The notes under the pieces: model-generated
What the model was told of the DNA's origin: nothing
The model's database searches: none
What the model saw: the letters and a program-made list of their open reading frames with translations, nothing else
Made by a program: the position numbers and the translations under genes
DNA from: Candidatus Hydrothermarchaeum profundi
GTDB taxonomy: Archaea > Hydrothermarchaeota > Hydrothermarchaeia > Hydrothermarchaeales > Hydrothermarchaeaceae
Direction of reading: 5' to 3'
Length of the DNA stretch: 64,000 bases
Assembly: GCA_002011125.2 (NCBI GenBank)
Contig: MTMF02000009.1
Location: 1,850,286-1,914,285, forward strand
Shown here: one piece after another, positions 8,649 through 16,407 of the stretch
Layout of the letters: each line of letters starts with the position of its first letter
Position numbering within the stretch: the first letter of the stretch is position 1

Positions 8649-9017
8649 ATGAGCGATAAAAGGATTATATTCCTATTGAAGACGGGCTTTAATCAACCGG
8701 GCATTACTAGAGCTGCCTTAATGTTTTCCTCTATTAGTGCGGCCATGGACGTAGATACCATTGTTTACTGCGTTCAGGAAGGCGCGGATATCTTAGTTAG
8801 AGGAGCAGTAGACAAGGAAGAAGCTAAGCCGGGTATCCCAACGATAAAGCAACGGCTTGAAGAAGCCATAGATGCGGGGGTTAGATTTGAGATATGTGAC
8901 GCTACAGCTAAGGTTAGAGGAATCAAAAAGGAGGAACTAATTCCTCAAGCCAGGATAGTTGGCGCAGCCAGGTTGATAGACTTGGCCTTGGATAGTGATA
9001 AAGTAATTAGTTTTTGA
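8649..9017 (+). CDS. DsrE-family sulfur-carrier-like protein
   Basis: A 122-aa protein with the DsrE/DsrF/TusD layout: an N-terminal strand (RIIFLLKTG), an AALMFSSISAAMD helix, and a late segment FEICDATAKVRGI in which Cys (about residue 79) occupies the usual persulfide-carrying site. DsrE proteins pass sulfane sulfur to TusA and to Hdr-like or Dsr enzymes. It lies 15 bases after the CMD gene and 18 bases before a TusA-like gene, so the three probably form one transcript. The substrate is not known. Confidence 0.78.
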   Translation: MSDKRIIFLLKTGFNQPGITRAALMFSSISAAMDVDTIVYCVQEGADILVRGAVDKEEAKPGIPTIKQRLEEAIDAGVRFEICDATAKVRGIKKEELIPQARIVGAARLIDLALDSDKVISF

Positions 9018-9035
9018 TATGGAGGGTAAGGGATA

Positions 9036-9275
9036 ATGGTGACTGAGTATAAAGCCGACAGAGTACTTGACGTTAAAGGGCTCACTTGCCCGTATCCTGT
9101 ACTGAAGACTAAGAAATTAATGGATCAAATGAAGCCTGGAGAAATCCTTGAAGTCATTGCTACAGATGATGGCTGTAAGACGGACTTGCCTGCATGGGCA
9201 AAGCGCACTGGAAATGAATTCCTAGGAATGTTTGAGAATACCAACTTCACTAGATTCTTTATTAAGAAAAAGTAG
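9036..9275 (+). CDS. TusA/SirA-family sulfur carrier
   Basis: A 79-aa protein with the family signature GLTCPYPVLKTKK (about residues 15-27). The Cys of the CPxP motif carries persulfide sulfur. The C-terminal half (TDDGCKTDLPAWAKRTG) also fits the family. A GGAGGG site precedes the ATG. Pairing with DsrE recalls the DsrE-TusA relay of sulfur-oxidising prokaryotes and archaeal Hdr-like systems. Here the Hdr-like pair at 6047-8045 lies just upstream in the same direction. It ends with TAG. Confidence 0.85.
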   Translation: MVTEYKADRVLDVKGLTCPYPVLKTKKLMDQMKPGEILEVIATDDGCKTDLPAWAKRTGNEFLGMFENTNFTRFFIKKK

Positions 9276-9330
9276 AATACTTCAATAGCCTCACTCAGAG
9301 AAACCATTATATCAAGCCTTATGGTAGATT

Positions 9331-9746
9331 TCACTCAGGTACAATCCTAGAGAATTCATCGAATTTATCATAGTAGGCATCCAGCACATATATTTCTCTT
9401 ATCCCGTTTTCTTGCATAACCAGCACATTTACTGCGTCATCAAAATCAATTTCATATTCTTCAGCCATGAGTGCTGCATTCTCTATTAACTACCCTATCT
9501 AACAGAGGGACCCATTTAATGTTTAAGGATTTCAGAGCCCTCATGGCTAGAGTTAATCTATCTTATCAAAGTTTTCTCTATTTTCTAAGATGAAATAAAA
9601 TACTGCGGATGTTAAGAAAGTAGTAGTAACTCTCTCTATGTTGATTTTAGGAGATAACCGTAAGAGCAAATTTTGCCTCCATGATAATATTCTTCTGGTT
9701 GCTTTAAAGCAACGCATAGGAAGATTCCTACATTAAAGAATCTCAT
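9331..9746 (-). pseudogene. Decayed PIN-domain (VapC-like) toxin
   Basis: Translated pieces in different frames match the two ends of a PIN-domain ribonuclease. The start (MRFFNVGIFL, ATG at 9746-9744) corresponds to the usual MRFLDxNxF, with the first catalytic Asp changed to Asn. The end (YEIDFDDAVNV, then IREIYVLDAYYDKFDEF) keeps the last acidic residues and stops with TGA at 9333-9331. Several frameshifts and stops lie between. It follows a broken AbrB-like antitoxin. It is a dead VapC-type toxin gene by this reading. Confidence 0.65.
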
Positions 9747-9992
9747 ATAAGCCTGATTTCCTTTCAAGAAACTTTTCTGCCGCCTTTTTCTTTAACTCTG
9801 TAACCTGATACCTCTCTAGTAGACCATCGAAAATCTCTACAGGATTTTCGATCTTTTAACGACTATCAATTTGATACCATCTTCTTCAGGTTTAAATATA
9901 ACCTCATCCCCTTCTCTAATTAAGTATTTCTTACAAATCTCTTTAGGTATGGTAATCTGATATTTAGAAGTCACTTTTGATTTTCCTTTCAA
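9733..9992 (-). pseudogene. Frameshifted AbrB/VapB-like antitoxin
   Basis: A TTG at 9992-9990 behind an AAGGAG site opens a frame (KVTSKYQITIPKEICKKY, then REGDEVIF) that is a typical swapped-hairpin AbrB DNA-binding domain. The frame stops at a TAG (9839-9837) after 51 codons. The expected antitoxin tail (IFDGLLERYQVTELKKKAAE) continues in another frame down to 9733, so a frameshift separates DNA-binding and toxin-binding parts. The shortened 51-aa protein could still be made and bind DNA. It pairs with the decayed PIN gene downstream. Confidence 0.65.
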
Positions 9993-10067
9993 AATAATTC
10001 TCCTTATTATAGCTATTGTCGATTACCGGGCAAAAATTTTATAAAATTTATGAAAATAATCATACTA

Positions 10068-10343
10068 ATGACATATATCGCTACTCTTGTAGATATAAAA
10101 GAAGTAAAGAGGCTACCGCCTGAGATAAGGCCCTACGTTGAATTTAAAGCACAACTCGAGAGCCGGGAATTAACCGGCAATGAGAAAGTTGCCATATTTA
10201 ATATAGCTACTACAACCGCTTATATCCCTGTGTTCCTAGATGAAGGTAAGTCTATAGAAAAAATTAAAAAAGAAATAAAGGAGGATGGACACGCATCAAT
10301 CAACCCTGATAGTCTCAGAAGATTAAGAGGGCTTCTCCATTAG
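10068..10343 (+). CDS. Conserved-looking small protein, function unknown
   Basis: A 91-aa, lysine- and glutamate-rich cytoplasmic protein with no membrane segment and no motif I recognise. I chose the ATG at 10068 because the TATA-like TTTATAAAATT lies about 25-30 bases upstream, which fits a leaderless start. An earlier ATG at 10050 would sit almost on the promoter. The 3' end overlaps the convergent mtd gene by 21 bases. It ends with TAG. Confidence 0.5.
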   Translation: MTYIATLVDIKEVKRLPPEIRPYVEFKAQLESRELTGNEKVAIFNIATTTAYIPVFLDEGKSIEKIKKEIKEDGHASINPDSLRRLRGLLH

Positions 10344-11141
10344 CTTTCTTTTACTCAAGAGCTTTCCTTCAGCAGAATGCGGTCTTCTTAGGACGTTATC
10401 TTCCCCCTTTTCTATCTTTCTTACCTCATCGCACAGAAGAGCAGCCGCCCTTAATAGTTCATGGGCAGACGCTACTATAGGAATATATTCTTCGGAATCT
10501 TTCACTATAAAGCAACCTTTCACATTAAGCTCTCCAACTTTTTCAGCCATTTCATAAGCTGCCATTGCCATCGACTTAGCATATGGATTGTTTATCCCCG
10601 ATCTTTCTACTGCTTTTTTACTGTCAATAATAATTCTCGGTAGATATTCTTCCCCATTTTTTATTGCATCAATAGATTTGTCGATCTCTTCTTGTAATAC
10701 CCTAAAGGCTCCTGTTATAGATAATACTTTCAGCATCTCAGCATTAAAAATCGCCATCTCTATAGGATCTAAGAATTCCCTCCTAGCGCCTATCATAGAA
10801 TCGCCTTTCACAAAGACATATCCGAGACCCTCTTCTTCTAGTTTATCTTTTATTCTTATTCCCGGAGCATCTCCTATAATCACTGCCTTTTTCTTTGAGA
10901 GATTCTTAATTACCTTAGCCGGTCCAGGAGCTGAAGGGTTTGGAGTTGAATATAGTATAAGGTCTGGGTTTTGCTTCAGTACTTCACTCACAGGCTCTTC
11001 AACATCCTTCGGGCCCATCTTCGCCCCAGATGTCACCACTCTTACTTTTAAATCCTTTCTGTCCGCTCTTTCATCTAATAGAAGCTCTAACACTAGGGAA
11101 GAAGCAATATTCCCTGTTTTAATTACACCTATCTCTACCAT
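10323..11141 (-). CDS. mtd: F420-dependent methylene-tetrahydromethanopterin dehydrogenase (Mtd)
   Basis: A 272-aa enzyme that reversibly oxidises methylene-H4MPT to methenyl-H4MPT with coenzyme F420. The N-terminus (EIGVIKTGNIASS), the segment VTSGAKMGPKDVEE, the loop STPNPSAPGPAKV and the middle MIGARREFLDP are typical of Mtd, and the length matches the family (about 275 aa). I chose the ATG at 11141-11139, with GGAGGT nine bases upstream, over an earlier in-frame ATG. Mtd needs F420, and cofG/cofH lie nearby at 12149-14235. The gene is divergent from the 11214 gene. In this organism it would link the methylene and methenyl oxidation states of C1 units. Confidence 0.93.
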   Translation of the reverse strand: MVEIGVIKTGNIASSLVLELLLDERADRKDLKVRVVTSGAKMGPKDVEEPVSEVLKQNPDLILYSTPNPSAPGPAKVIKNLSKKKAVIIGDAPGIRIKDKLEEEGLGYVFVKGDSMIGARREFLDPIEMAIFNAEMLKVLSITGAFRVLQEEIDKSIDAIKNGEEYLPRIIIDSKKAVERSGINNPYAKSMAMAAYEMAEKVGELNVKGCFIVKDSEEYIPIVASAHELLRAAALLCDEVRKIEKGEDNVLRRPHSAEGKLLSKRKLMEKPS

Positions 11142-11213
11142 ATTTCTCTTACCTCCCACCCCCATCTGGGTCCACTAAATATTTAAATATAGTGGGCTAC
11201 ATCAGGATTTAAT

Positions 11214-11486
11214 ATGTGTTTAAACTATAAGGACGGTAACTGCATAGTGACGAATAAGAAGTGCAAGTTCGGTGAAGACGGAGAGGACCTTTCCATGGGA
11301 GACTGTGATCTTCACGGGGATTACGATGTCTGGGTTACTGATAAGAAGATAATTGTTGCCAAAACTGAAAAAGGGTCTAAAGGAGAAGGAAAAGTTTTAG
11401 GCTATGGATTGAATTTTTTGGTAGCTGATGAACTAGCCTATAAGAAGTCTAAAAAACTGGAATTACCCGTAGATTACATAGAATAG
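11214..11486 (+). CDS. Small cysteine-containing protein, unknown
   Basis: A 90-aa protein with three cysteines in its first 17 residues (CLNYKDGNCIVTNKKC) and one more near residue 31. This could bind a metal, although the spacing matches no zinc ribbon I know. The rest is charged and soluble. It lies 11 bases before an Lrp-type ligand-binding protein and is divergent from mtd. Function unknown. It ends in TAG, with an in-frame TGA two codons later. Confidence 0.5.
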   Translation: MCLNYKDGNCIVTNKKCKFGEDGEDLSMGDCDLHGDYDVWVTDKKIIVAKTEKGSKGEGKVLGYGLNFLVADELAYKKSKKLELPVDYIE

Positions 11487-11497
11487 AGGTGAGACAA

Positions 11498-11728
11498 ATG
11501 ATAGGTTTTGTACAAATTGGTACCGAGCTAGGTAAAGAGAGAGAAATAGCAAATAAGCTCCGTAAATTACCTGAAGTTAAAGAAGTCTATGGTACTTTTG
11601 GACACTTCGACATACTGGTTAAGGTAGAAGGAAATACGCCTCAAGACATTGGAGAAATCGTAATCGAGAAGATAAGACGTATTTCCGGAGTAAATATGAC
11701 CGAGACTATCATAACTGTGGAACTTTAA
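11498..11728 (+). CDS. Stand-alone Lrp/AsnC ligand-binding (RAM) domain protein
   Basis: A 76-aa protein consisting only of the effector-binding domain of Lrp/AsnC regulators: GFVQIGTELGKEREIANKL, then VKEVYGTFGHFDILVKVE and a final TETIITVEL strand. There is no DNA-binding helix-turn-helix. Such stand-alone domains form rings that bind amino acids and may modulate full-length Lrp proteins. The ATG at 11498 has GAGGTGA five bases upstream. It is probably co-transcribed with the 90-aa gene before it. Confidence 0.82.
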   Translation: MIGFVQIGTELGKEREIANKLRKLPEVKEVYGTFGHFDILVKVEGNTPQDIGEIVIEKIRRISGVNMTETIITVEL

Positions 11729-11797
11729 CCTGAAAAACTTCTACCTGTACCAAGACAAAGAAATATATCATACCTACGGATATTGACAGTTGTTTAG

Positions 11798-12148
11798 ATG
11801 AAAATAAAAGAAGGAGACTGGATTTATAGAGAGGGATATAGAAAAAAGATACTCTCAGACGAAAAAAATTTAGGAAAAGGAAACTTAGTTCAAATCGTAG
11901 AAATAAAGCCAGGCTGGAAAGTAAAGCCCCATTATCACCAAATACAAACCGAATTTTTCTATATACTTCATGGAGAAGCAACACTATCAATAGGTGGTGA
12001 GGAGTATATAGCAAAGCCGGGTGAATGTTATCTATGCAAGCCAGGCAAAATCCATTTCGTAGAAAATCATGGAGAAGACGACTTCATGCTTCTAGTATTT
12101 AAGACTAATTGGAGAGAGAAAGACTCCTACTGGGAAGTCGATCTCTAA
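11798..12148 (+). CDS. Cupin-domain protein
   Basis: A 116-aa single-domain cupin. Motif 1 is HYHQIQTEFFYILHGEA (about residues 47-63) with His, His and Glu metal ligands, and motif 2 is PGECYLCKPGKIHFV with the final His ligand (about residue 88). The protein probably binds a divalent metal. Small cupins may be enzymes, sugar isomerases or sensors, and nothing nearby settles it. It abuts cofH convergently: the two genes are adjacent with no spacer. Confidence 0.8.
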   Translation: MKIKEGDWIYREGYRKKILSDEKNLGKGNLVQIVEIKPGWKVKPHYHQIQTEFFYILHGEATLSIGGEEYIAKPGECYLCKPGKIHFVENHGEDDFMLLVFKTNWREKDSYWEVDL

Positions 12149-13249
12149 TTAATGAAGCCAGTTGTATAGGGTATCCCTCTGCCTAGGAACCCTACCTGCC
12201 TCAAGGATCATACGCTCAATTTCTTCTTTAGTTAGCATCCTAGAAGCAACCCCTGCAGCCCTAGATATGTTCTCCTCCATGAGGGTACCTCCAAGATCAT
12301 TAGCACCAAAATTTAACAGCACTTGTGAGAATTTTTCACCAAATTTAACCCAAGAAGCCTGTATATTCCTGAAGTTATCTAAAAAGATTCGAGAGACCGC
12401 TATTATTCTAAGGTCTTCCACGCCTGTGGCACCTCCTCTGCTTTCTCCGGAGAGGTATATAGGTGCATTAAAATGCACAAAAGATAATGGTATGAACTCT
12501 GTGAATCCCCCTGTTTCGTCTTGAATATCCCTTAAAATGCTTAAATGTTTAACTTGATCCTCCGCTGTTTCAATATGGCCGTAAAGCATTGTCGCAGTAG
12601 TGGGTATCCCTAGATTATGCGCCTCTTTTATGGTCTCTATCCACTCTTTGGTAGTGAGTTTAGTTGGACAGATTTTTCTCCTCACATCGTCATCTAGTAT
12701 TTCGGCAGCGGTACCAGGTATAGAATCTAATCCTGCGTTTTTTAATAACTCTAACGTTTCGTGTATGCTAATCCCTGATCTCTCAGAAGCATATTTTATC
12801 TCCATGGGTGAAAAAGCATGGACATGTACAGCTCCAATCTCTTTTATTCTCTTTATAATCTCGGTGTAGAATTCTACATCAATATCCGGGTGTAGCCCGC
12901 CCTGTATACATACCTCGGTTGCGCCCACCTCTAAGGCTTCATGGGCTTTAGCTACTATTTCTTCAAGTTTTAAAAAGAAGGCTTCAGCGTCCCCTAGTCT
13001 TCTTTTAAAAGCGCAGAAACCACAGCTTCCAATACATATATTCGTGAAGTTTATGTTCCTATTGACAACGTAGGTAACAAAATCCCCTACATTCCTCTCC
13101 CTTAACTTATTCGCTACAAGTCCAATAGCAATAAGGTCATCAGCGTTCGCGTGCATTAGCACTAATGCTTCTTCGGGAGTTATCCTTTTTCCGTCTAAAG
13201 CTTTCTCTAATATCTCTTGAACCTCAGGGCTTACGCTAACTAGCTCCAT
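12149..13249 (-). CDS. cofH: FO synthase subunit 2 (CofH), radical SAM
   Basis: A 366-aa radical SAM protein that joins tyrosine with the 5-amino-6-ribitylamino-uracil precursor to start the deazaflavin ring of coenzyme F420. The cluster motif is CIGSCGFC (about residues 72-79). Downstream are EVCIQGGLHPD and PGTAAEILDD, which are characteristic of CofH and the related MqnE/MqnC group. The ATG lies within the end of cofG (10-base overlap), so the two subunits are co-translated. F420 is needed by Mtd nearby. Confidence 0.93.
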   Translation of the reverse strand: MELVSVSPEVQEILEKALDGKRITPEEALVLMHANADDLIAIGLVANKLRERNVGDFVTYVVNRNINFTNICIGSCGFCAFKRRLGDAEAFFLKLEEIVAKAHEALEVGATEVCIQGGLHPDIDVEFYTEIIKRIKEIGAVHVHAFSPMEIKYASERSGISIHETLELLKNAGLDSIPGTAAEILDDDVRRKICPTKLTTKEWIETIKEAHNLGIPTTATMLYGHIETAEDQVKHLSILRDIQDETGGFTEFIPLSFVHFNAPIYLSGESRGGATGVEDLRIIAVSRIFLDNFRNIQASWVKFGEKFSQVLLNFGANDLGGTLMEENISRAAGVASRMLTKEEIERMILEAGRVPRQRDTLYNWLH

Positions 13250-14235
13250 TTTACTAGGCCCTCAGAATCAGAATATGAATGTATCAAATCCTTGAGCTTC
13301 TCGGAATACCATCCTTTTGATATAAACCTCGGGTAAATGGGTAGCCTCTCTCTAAGCCTAACTCCGAGTTTTCTGGAAACCATTTCTAAATCCTCAATTT
13401 TTGGCCAATCTGCCTCAGGGTTTATATAATCTTTGGTGAAAGGAGAGATCCCCCCTAGATCATTAGCTCCAGCATCCAAATAGAGTTCTAATGATCCCAA
13501 GATTAGATTTGGAGGGACCTGTATACTCATAGTAGGCATTGTCTTTCTTGCAAGCCTTACAGCCTCCACCATATATCGTATAGAAGGCTCTGGGCGATTT
13601 TCCATAGGGGTACCCGGCTTTGGTTTAAAGTTTTGGATTATGACTTCTTGGATATGCCCATATTTATCATTAAGACTTTTTAATAGCTTAATAGAATCTA
13701 AAAGCTCGTCCCAAGTCTCTCCTATACCAATAAGCACGCCGGTTGTAAAAGGTATCCGCAACTTTCCAGCGGTTTCAATTACCTTAATCCTCTCCTTAGG
13801 GTTTTTTCCAGGACTATAATAGTGAGGCATGCCTTCTTGGCATAGTCTCTCGCTAGAATTCTCAAGCATTAACCCCATACTTGCATTGACCTCTCTTAGA
13901 AGCCTCATGTCTTCTTCGCTTATCACTCCCGGATTAGAGTGGGGTAGTAGGCCATATTTTATTGCATCCTCACAAAGCTTGTAAAGATACTCTATTATAC
14001 TGGAATATCCCCAATGTTCTAGTTTTTTCTTTATCTGGGGTATTACCTCCGGTTTTTCACCGAAAGTAAAGAGAGCTTCTTTACACCTTGCCCTTCTACC
14101 TTTCTTAAGTATATCCACAACTTCCCTTTTACTCATTATACGTGGTCTATCAGAACGAAACCCACAATAGCCGCATCTATTCCTACACGCATTAGTCAAG
14201 GGGATGAATACATTCTTTGAGTAAGTTAGTTGCAT
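13240..14235 (-). CDS. cofG: FO synthase subunit 1 (CofG), radical SAM
   Basis: A 331-aa radical SAM enzyme that completes formation of 7,8-didemethyl-8-hydroxy-5-deazariboflavin from the CofH product. The cluster motif is CRNRCGYC (about residues 17-24), followed by ALFTFGEKPE. The C-terminal region (AGANDLGGISPFTKDYINPE) is typical of CofG. It is first in a two-gene operon with cofH. The stop is TAG, with an in-frame TAA three codons later. Confidence 0.93.
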   Translation of the reverse strand: MQLTYSKNVFIPLTNACRNRCGYCGFRSDRPRIMSKREVVDILKKGRRARCKEALFTFGEKPEVIPQIKKKLEHWGYSSIIEYLYKLCEDAIKYGLLPHSNPGVISEEDMRLLREVNASMGLMLENSSERLCQEGMPHYYSPGKNPKERIKVIETAGKLRIPFTTGVLIGIGETWDELLDSIKLLKSLNDKYGHIQEVIIQNFKPKPGTPMENRPEPSIRYMVEAVRLARKTMPTMSIQVPPNLILGSLELYLDAGANDLGGISPFTKDYINPEADWPKIEDLEMVSRKLGVRLRERLPIYPRFISKGWYSEKLKDLIHSYSDSEGLVKWS

Positions 14236-14296
14236 AAGACTTTACCTATTCCTTTACACAAATTTAATTAACGCGTAAAAGCTAAGTATATATGGG

Positions 14297-14926
14297 ATGA
14301 AATGTAAGATTTGTGGGAGAGAAAATTCCTGCTCTTCAATCATCTGTCCTTTAAGCGAGAGCAAAAAACAAGAGCAAGAAAAAACTAACTTAATTACTTT
14401 ATGGTCTAATAAGCTCCCTACTGAAAGCAAAAAAGACCCCTGGAATTTCTTTTACTCTATCGTTGGCTTCTTTGTATTAGGATTTATGGGGTCTTGGTAC
14501 TTTTTCAAGGATGGAGAGAAGATATTCAATGAGGACCTGGGTATAGTGCCAAGAGTTTTCAAGGCTTCAGCAGATAACCTTGCAAGAGGAGAGATATCTC
14601 TATACTTTGAGGTATATAACTGGAGCAAAGAAAAAGTCGTGCTAGAAGATGTTGACTGCCTTATCTCTATAAACAATACGCCAATACAACAATGTTCCGT
14701 AAAAATTGAATGCGAGATAGAACCCGGAGAAAACAAGGATCTAAAGCTAAAAGTTCCATTCTCATATGCAGAAGCGGGTAAAGCCGTGGTGGAAATACTA
14801 TCCGCTAGAAGACCCCGGTGGAACATATCCGGGGTCTCAGAGTTCCGCCTCCCCAAAGGCAAAACAAAACTGGTTTTCTCTCAAGATATTTACGTCGATG
14901 GTTATGGCAAAAATATGTATATCTAG
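14297..14926 (+). CDS. Membrane protein with N-terminal zinc ribbon and a LEA14-like domain
   Basis: A 209-aa protein. The N-terminus has a short zinc-binding region (CKICGREN, then CSSIICP, residues 3-18). A transmembrane helix follows (about residues 54-71), and then a domain of alternating strands (EISLYFEVYNWSKEKVVL) that resembles LEA14/water-stress folds, presumably outside the cell. No specific function is recognised. It is divergent from cofG. It ends with TAG. Confidence 0.55.
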   Translation: MKCKICGRENSCSSIICPLSESKKQEQEKTNLITLWSNKLPTESKKDPWNFFYSIVGFFVLGFMGSWYFFKDGEKIFNEDLGIVPRVFKASADNLARGEISLYFEVYNWSKEKVVLEDVDCLISINNTPIQQCSVKIECEIEPGENKDLKLKVPFSYAEAGKAVVEILSARRPRWNISGVSEFRLPKGKTKLVFSQDIYVDGYGKNMYI

Positions 14927-15144
14927 TATTTTTTGGGTTGAAGTATATTGAATTTTAATAATTTTTTATCAGAGGAAAAGGGCATTTTTCGCCTGTTTTC
15001 TAGCATCTTCATCCCTATCTATGTCTTTTTTAGTTGTATAAAAAAAATAAGCTTAAATCTGGATTTTTTCATGTTTAAATGATGATTTCAATGTAAATAG
15101 AGAATTTATCATAGCTTTATCTCTAATGCGTGCAAAAAAATTTT

Positions 15145-15291
15145 TTAGACCTCAAACATGCCTATCCGGGGCTTCTTCTTAGGCTTTTCTTTGGGCCATA
15201 TGTTCTGGAAGATATCATCCTCTACTACAATGCCCTCTCCTACCTTAAGGTTCCACACGTCTTCAACGGTCACTTTCTTTTTACATACCAT
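15145..15291 (-). CDS. 48-aa partner (candidate antitoxin) of the BrnT-like toxin
   Basis: A small gene downstream of the toxin-like gene, with its ATG at 15291-15289, only six bases after the toxin's TAA and with AAAGGA as a weak ribosome-binding site. The product is charged (VTVEDVWNLKVGEGIVVEDD, then a Lys/Pro-rich stretch KEKPKKKP). It is not a recognisable ribbon-helix-helix BrnA. Antitoxin function is inferred only from position and size. Confidence 0.5.
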   Translation of the reverse strand: MVCKKKVTVEDVWNLKVGEGIVVEDDIFQNIWPKEKPKKKPRIGMFEV

Positions 15292-15297
15292 GATCCT

Positions 15298-15564
15298 TTA
15301 TTTCACCTTCTTTTTATATAGCCTTTTCTCTTTATCATTGGCATCTCTTGCTGTAATCCCTTTCATGTAGAACATGTCTTTATAGGGTTCAGCGATTACA
15401 GCTAATATTCTTCCATAGTAACTGCACAGGATCAAGTATCTGTTATGCGTCGTCCTTTTAACGAACTTTTTACCTTTTAGAGCCTGGTTGACTTGCGACC
15501 TAGACAAACCATGCCTGGCGATATGCTGCTCGGCCTTCTTAGTCCACTTAACCCTGATCTTCAT
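15298..15564 (-). CDS. BrnT-like (RelE superfamily) toxin
   Basis: An 88-aa protein with an ARHGLS segment, a YGRILAVIAEP strand and a C-terminal GITARDANDKEKRLYKK. This order is typical of BrnT and related RelE-fold ribonuclease toxins (KHG, GRLLxVV, IISARxAT-x-ERRxY). It likely cleaves mRNA when free of its antitoxin. I chose the ATG at 15564 because the upstream extension is only a hydrophobic, leader-like translation. Its partner is the overlapping-context 48-aa gene downstream. The toxin-first order matches BrnTA. Confidence 0.68.
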   Translation of the reverse strand: MKIRVKWTKKAEQHIARHGLSRSQVNQALKGKKFVKRTTHNRYLILCSYYGRILAVIAEPYKDMFYMKGITARDANDKEKRLYKKKVK

Positions 15565-15714
15565 GAATACCCAAAGCAAAAAAAAGCCTATGAAATAAGA
15601 AAAAAACATATAAAAACCGAATTTAAATAGTTAGACATCTTATTTTTAGTGGGAATACCGACTCCTAAAAAAATCTTTAAATAACATGAAGATTAGTTCT
15701 TTCTGGGTTTTAAC

Positions 15715-16407
15715 ATGATAGTGAGAAAACTAAAAGAAGTGGATGAACTACAACAAATGCTACAAAACTATAAGAGAGTAGCAATAATAGGTTGCGCGGG
15801 CTGCTATGGAGAGGGAGGAGTTAAAGGAGTAAAAAATACAGCAGCTGCGCTCAGAGAAAGGGGGATAAACATAGTAGCAGAAGGATTTACGGGAAGACAA
15901 TGTGCGTGGATGGAGTGGGCCTCAGAGAAAGGCTTGTCAGGTGAGGAAGCCATAACAAACCTTGCAAAAAACGTTGAATTAGAGAAGATTAAAAGCGCTG
16001 ACGCCTTTTTATCCTTGGCATGCGCCGTAGGAGCTCAAACTCTATTGAATTTCGTAGGAAATAGAGCATTGCTTCCCGGTTTTAACACATTTCTCAAGGG
16101 GAGGAGAGAGGGAGAAATATTTAAAGAGCAATGCCTAGGGTGCGGCAACTGCATGATCCATCGTACAGGAGGCCTGTGTCCTGTGACAAAATGTCCCAAA
16201 AGCGACATGAATGGGCCATGCGGGGGAGTTAGGACTAATGGCAACTGCGAGGTTCACCCAGACAGAGAATGCATTTGGCTGAGGATATATAGGCGACTTA
16301 AAGAGATAGGAGAGCTTGATAGGTTAAAGGAGAGAATTCCCGAGAAGGATTTCTCCCTAAGGACGCATCCAAGAACCTTGCCTAGAGGAGGGTGGTGCGA
16401 TGTATAG
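15715..16407 (+). CDS. metV: MetV-type methylene-tetrahydrofolate reductase partner (zinc/Fe-S protein)
   Basis: A 230-aa protein of the MetV family, the small subunit that accompanies MetF in acetogens and some archaea. It has GCAGCYGEGG near residue 26, ACAVGAQTL near residue 101, and a Cys-rich C-terminus (CLGCGNC, then CPVTKCPKSDMNGPCGGVR, then CEVHPDREC) diagnostic of the family, which binds an iron-sulfur cluster or zinc. Its stop overlaps the metF start (8-base overlap), so the two form a complex-encoding operon. The stop TAG is followed directly by an in-frame TAA. Confidence 0.9.
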   Translation: MIVRKLKEVDELQQMLQNYKRVAIIGCAGCYGEGGVKGVKNTAAALRERGINIVAEGFTGRQCAWMEWASEKGLSGEEAITNLAKNVELEKIKSADAFLSLACAVGAQTLLNFVGNRALLPGFNTFLKGRREGEIFKEQCLGCGNCMIHRTGGLCPVTKCPKSDMNGPCGGVRTNGNCEVHPDRECIWLRIYRRLKEIGELDRLKERIPEKDFSLRTHPRTLPRGGWCDV

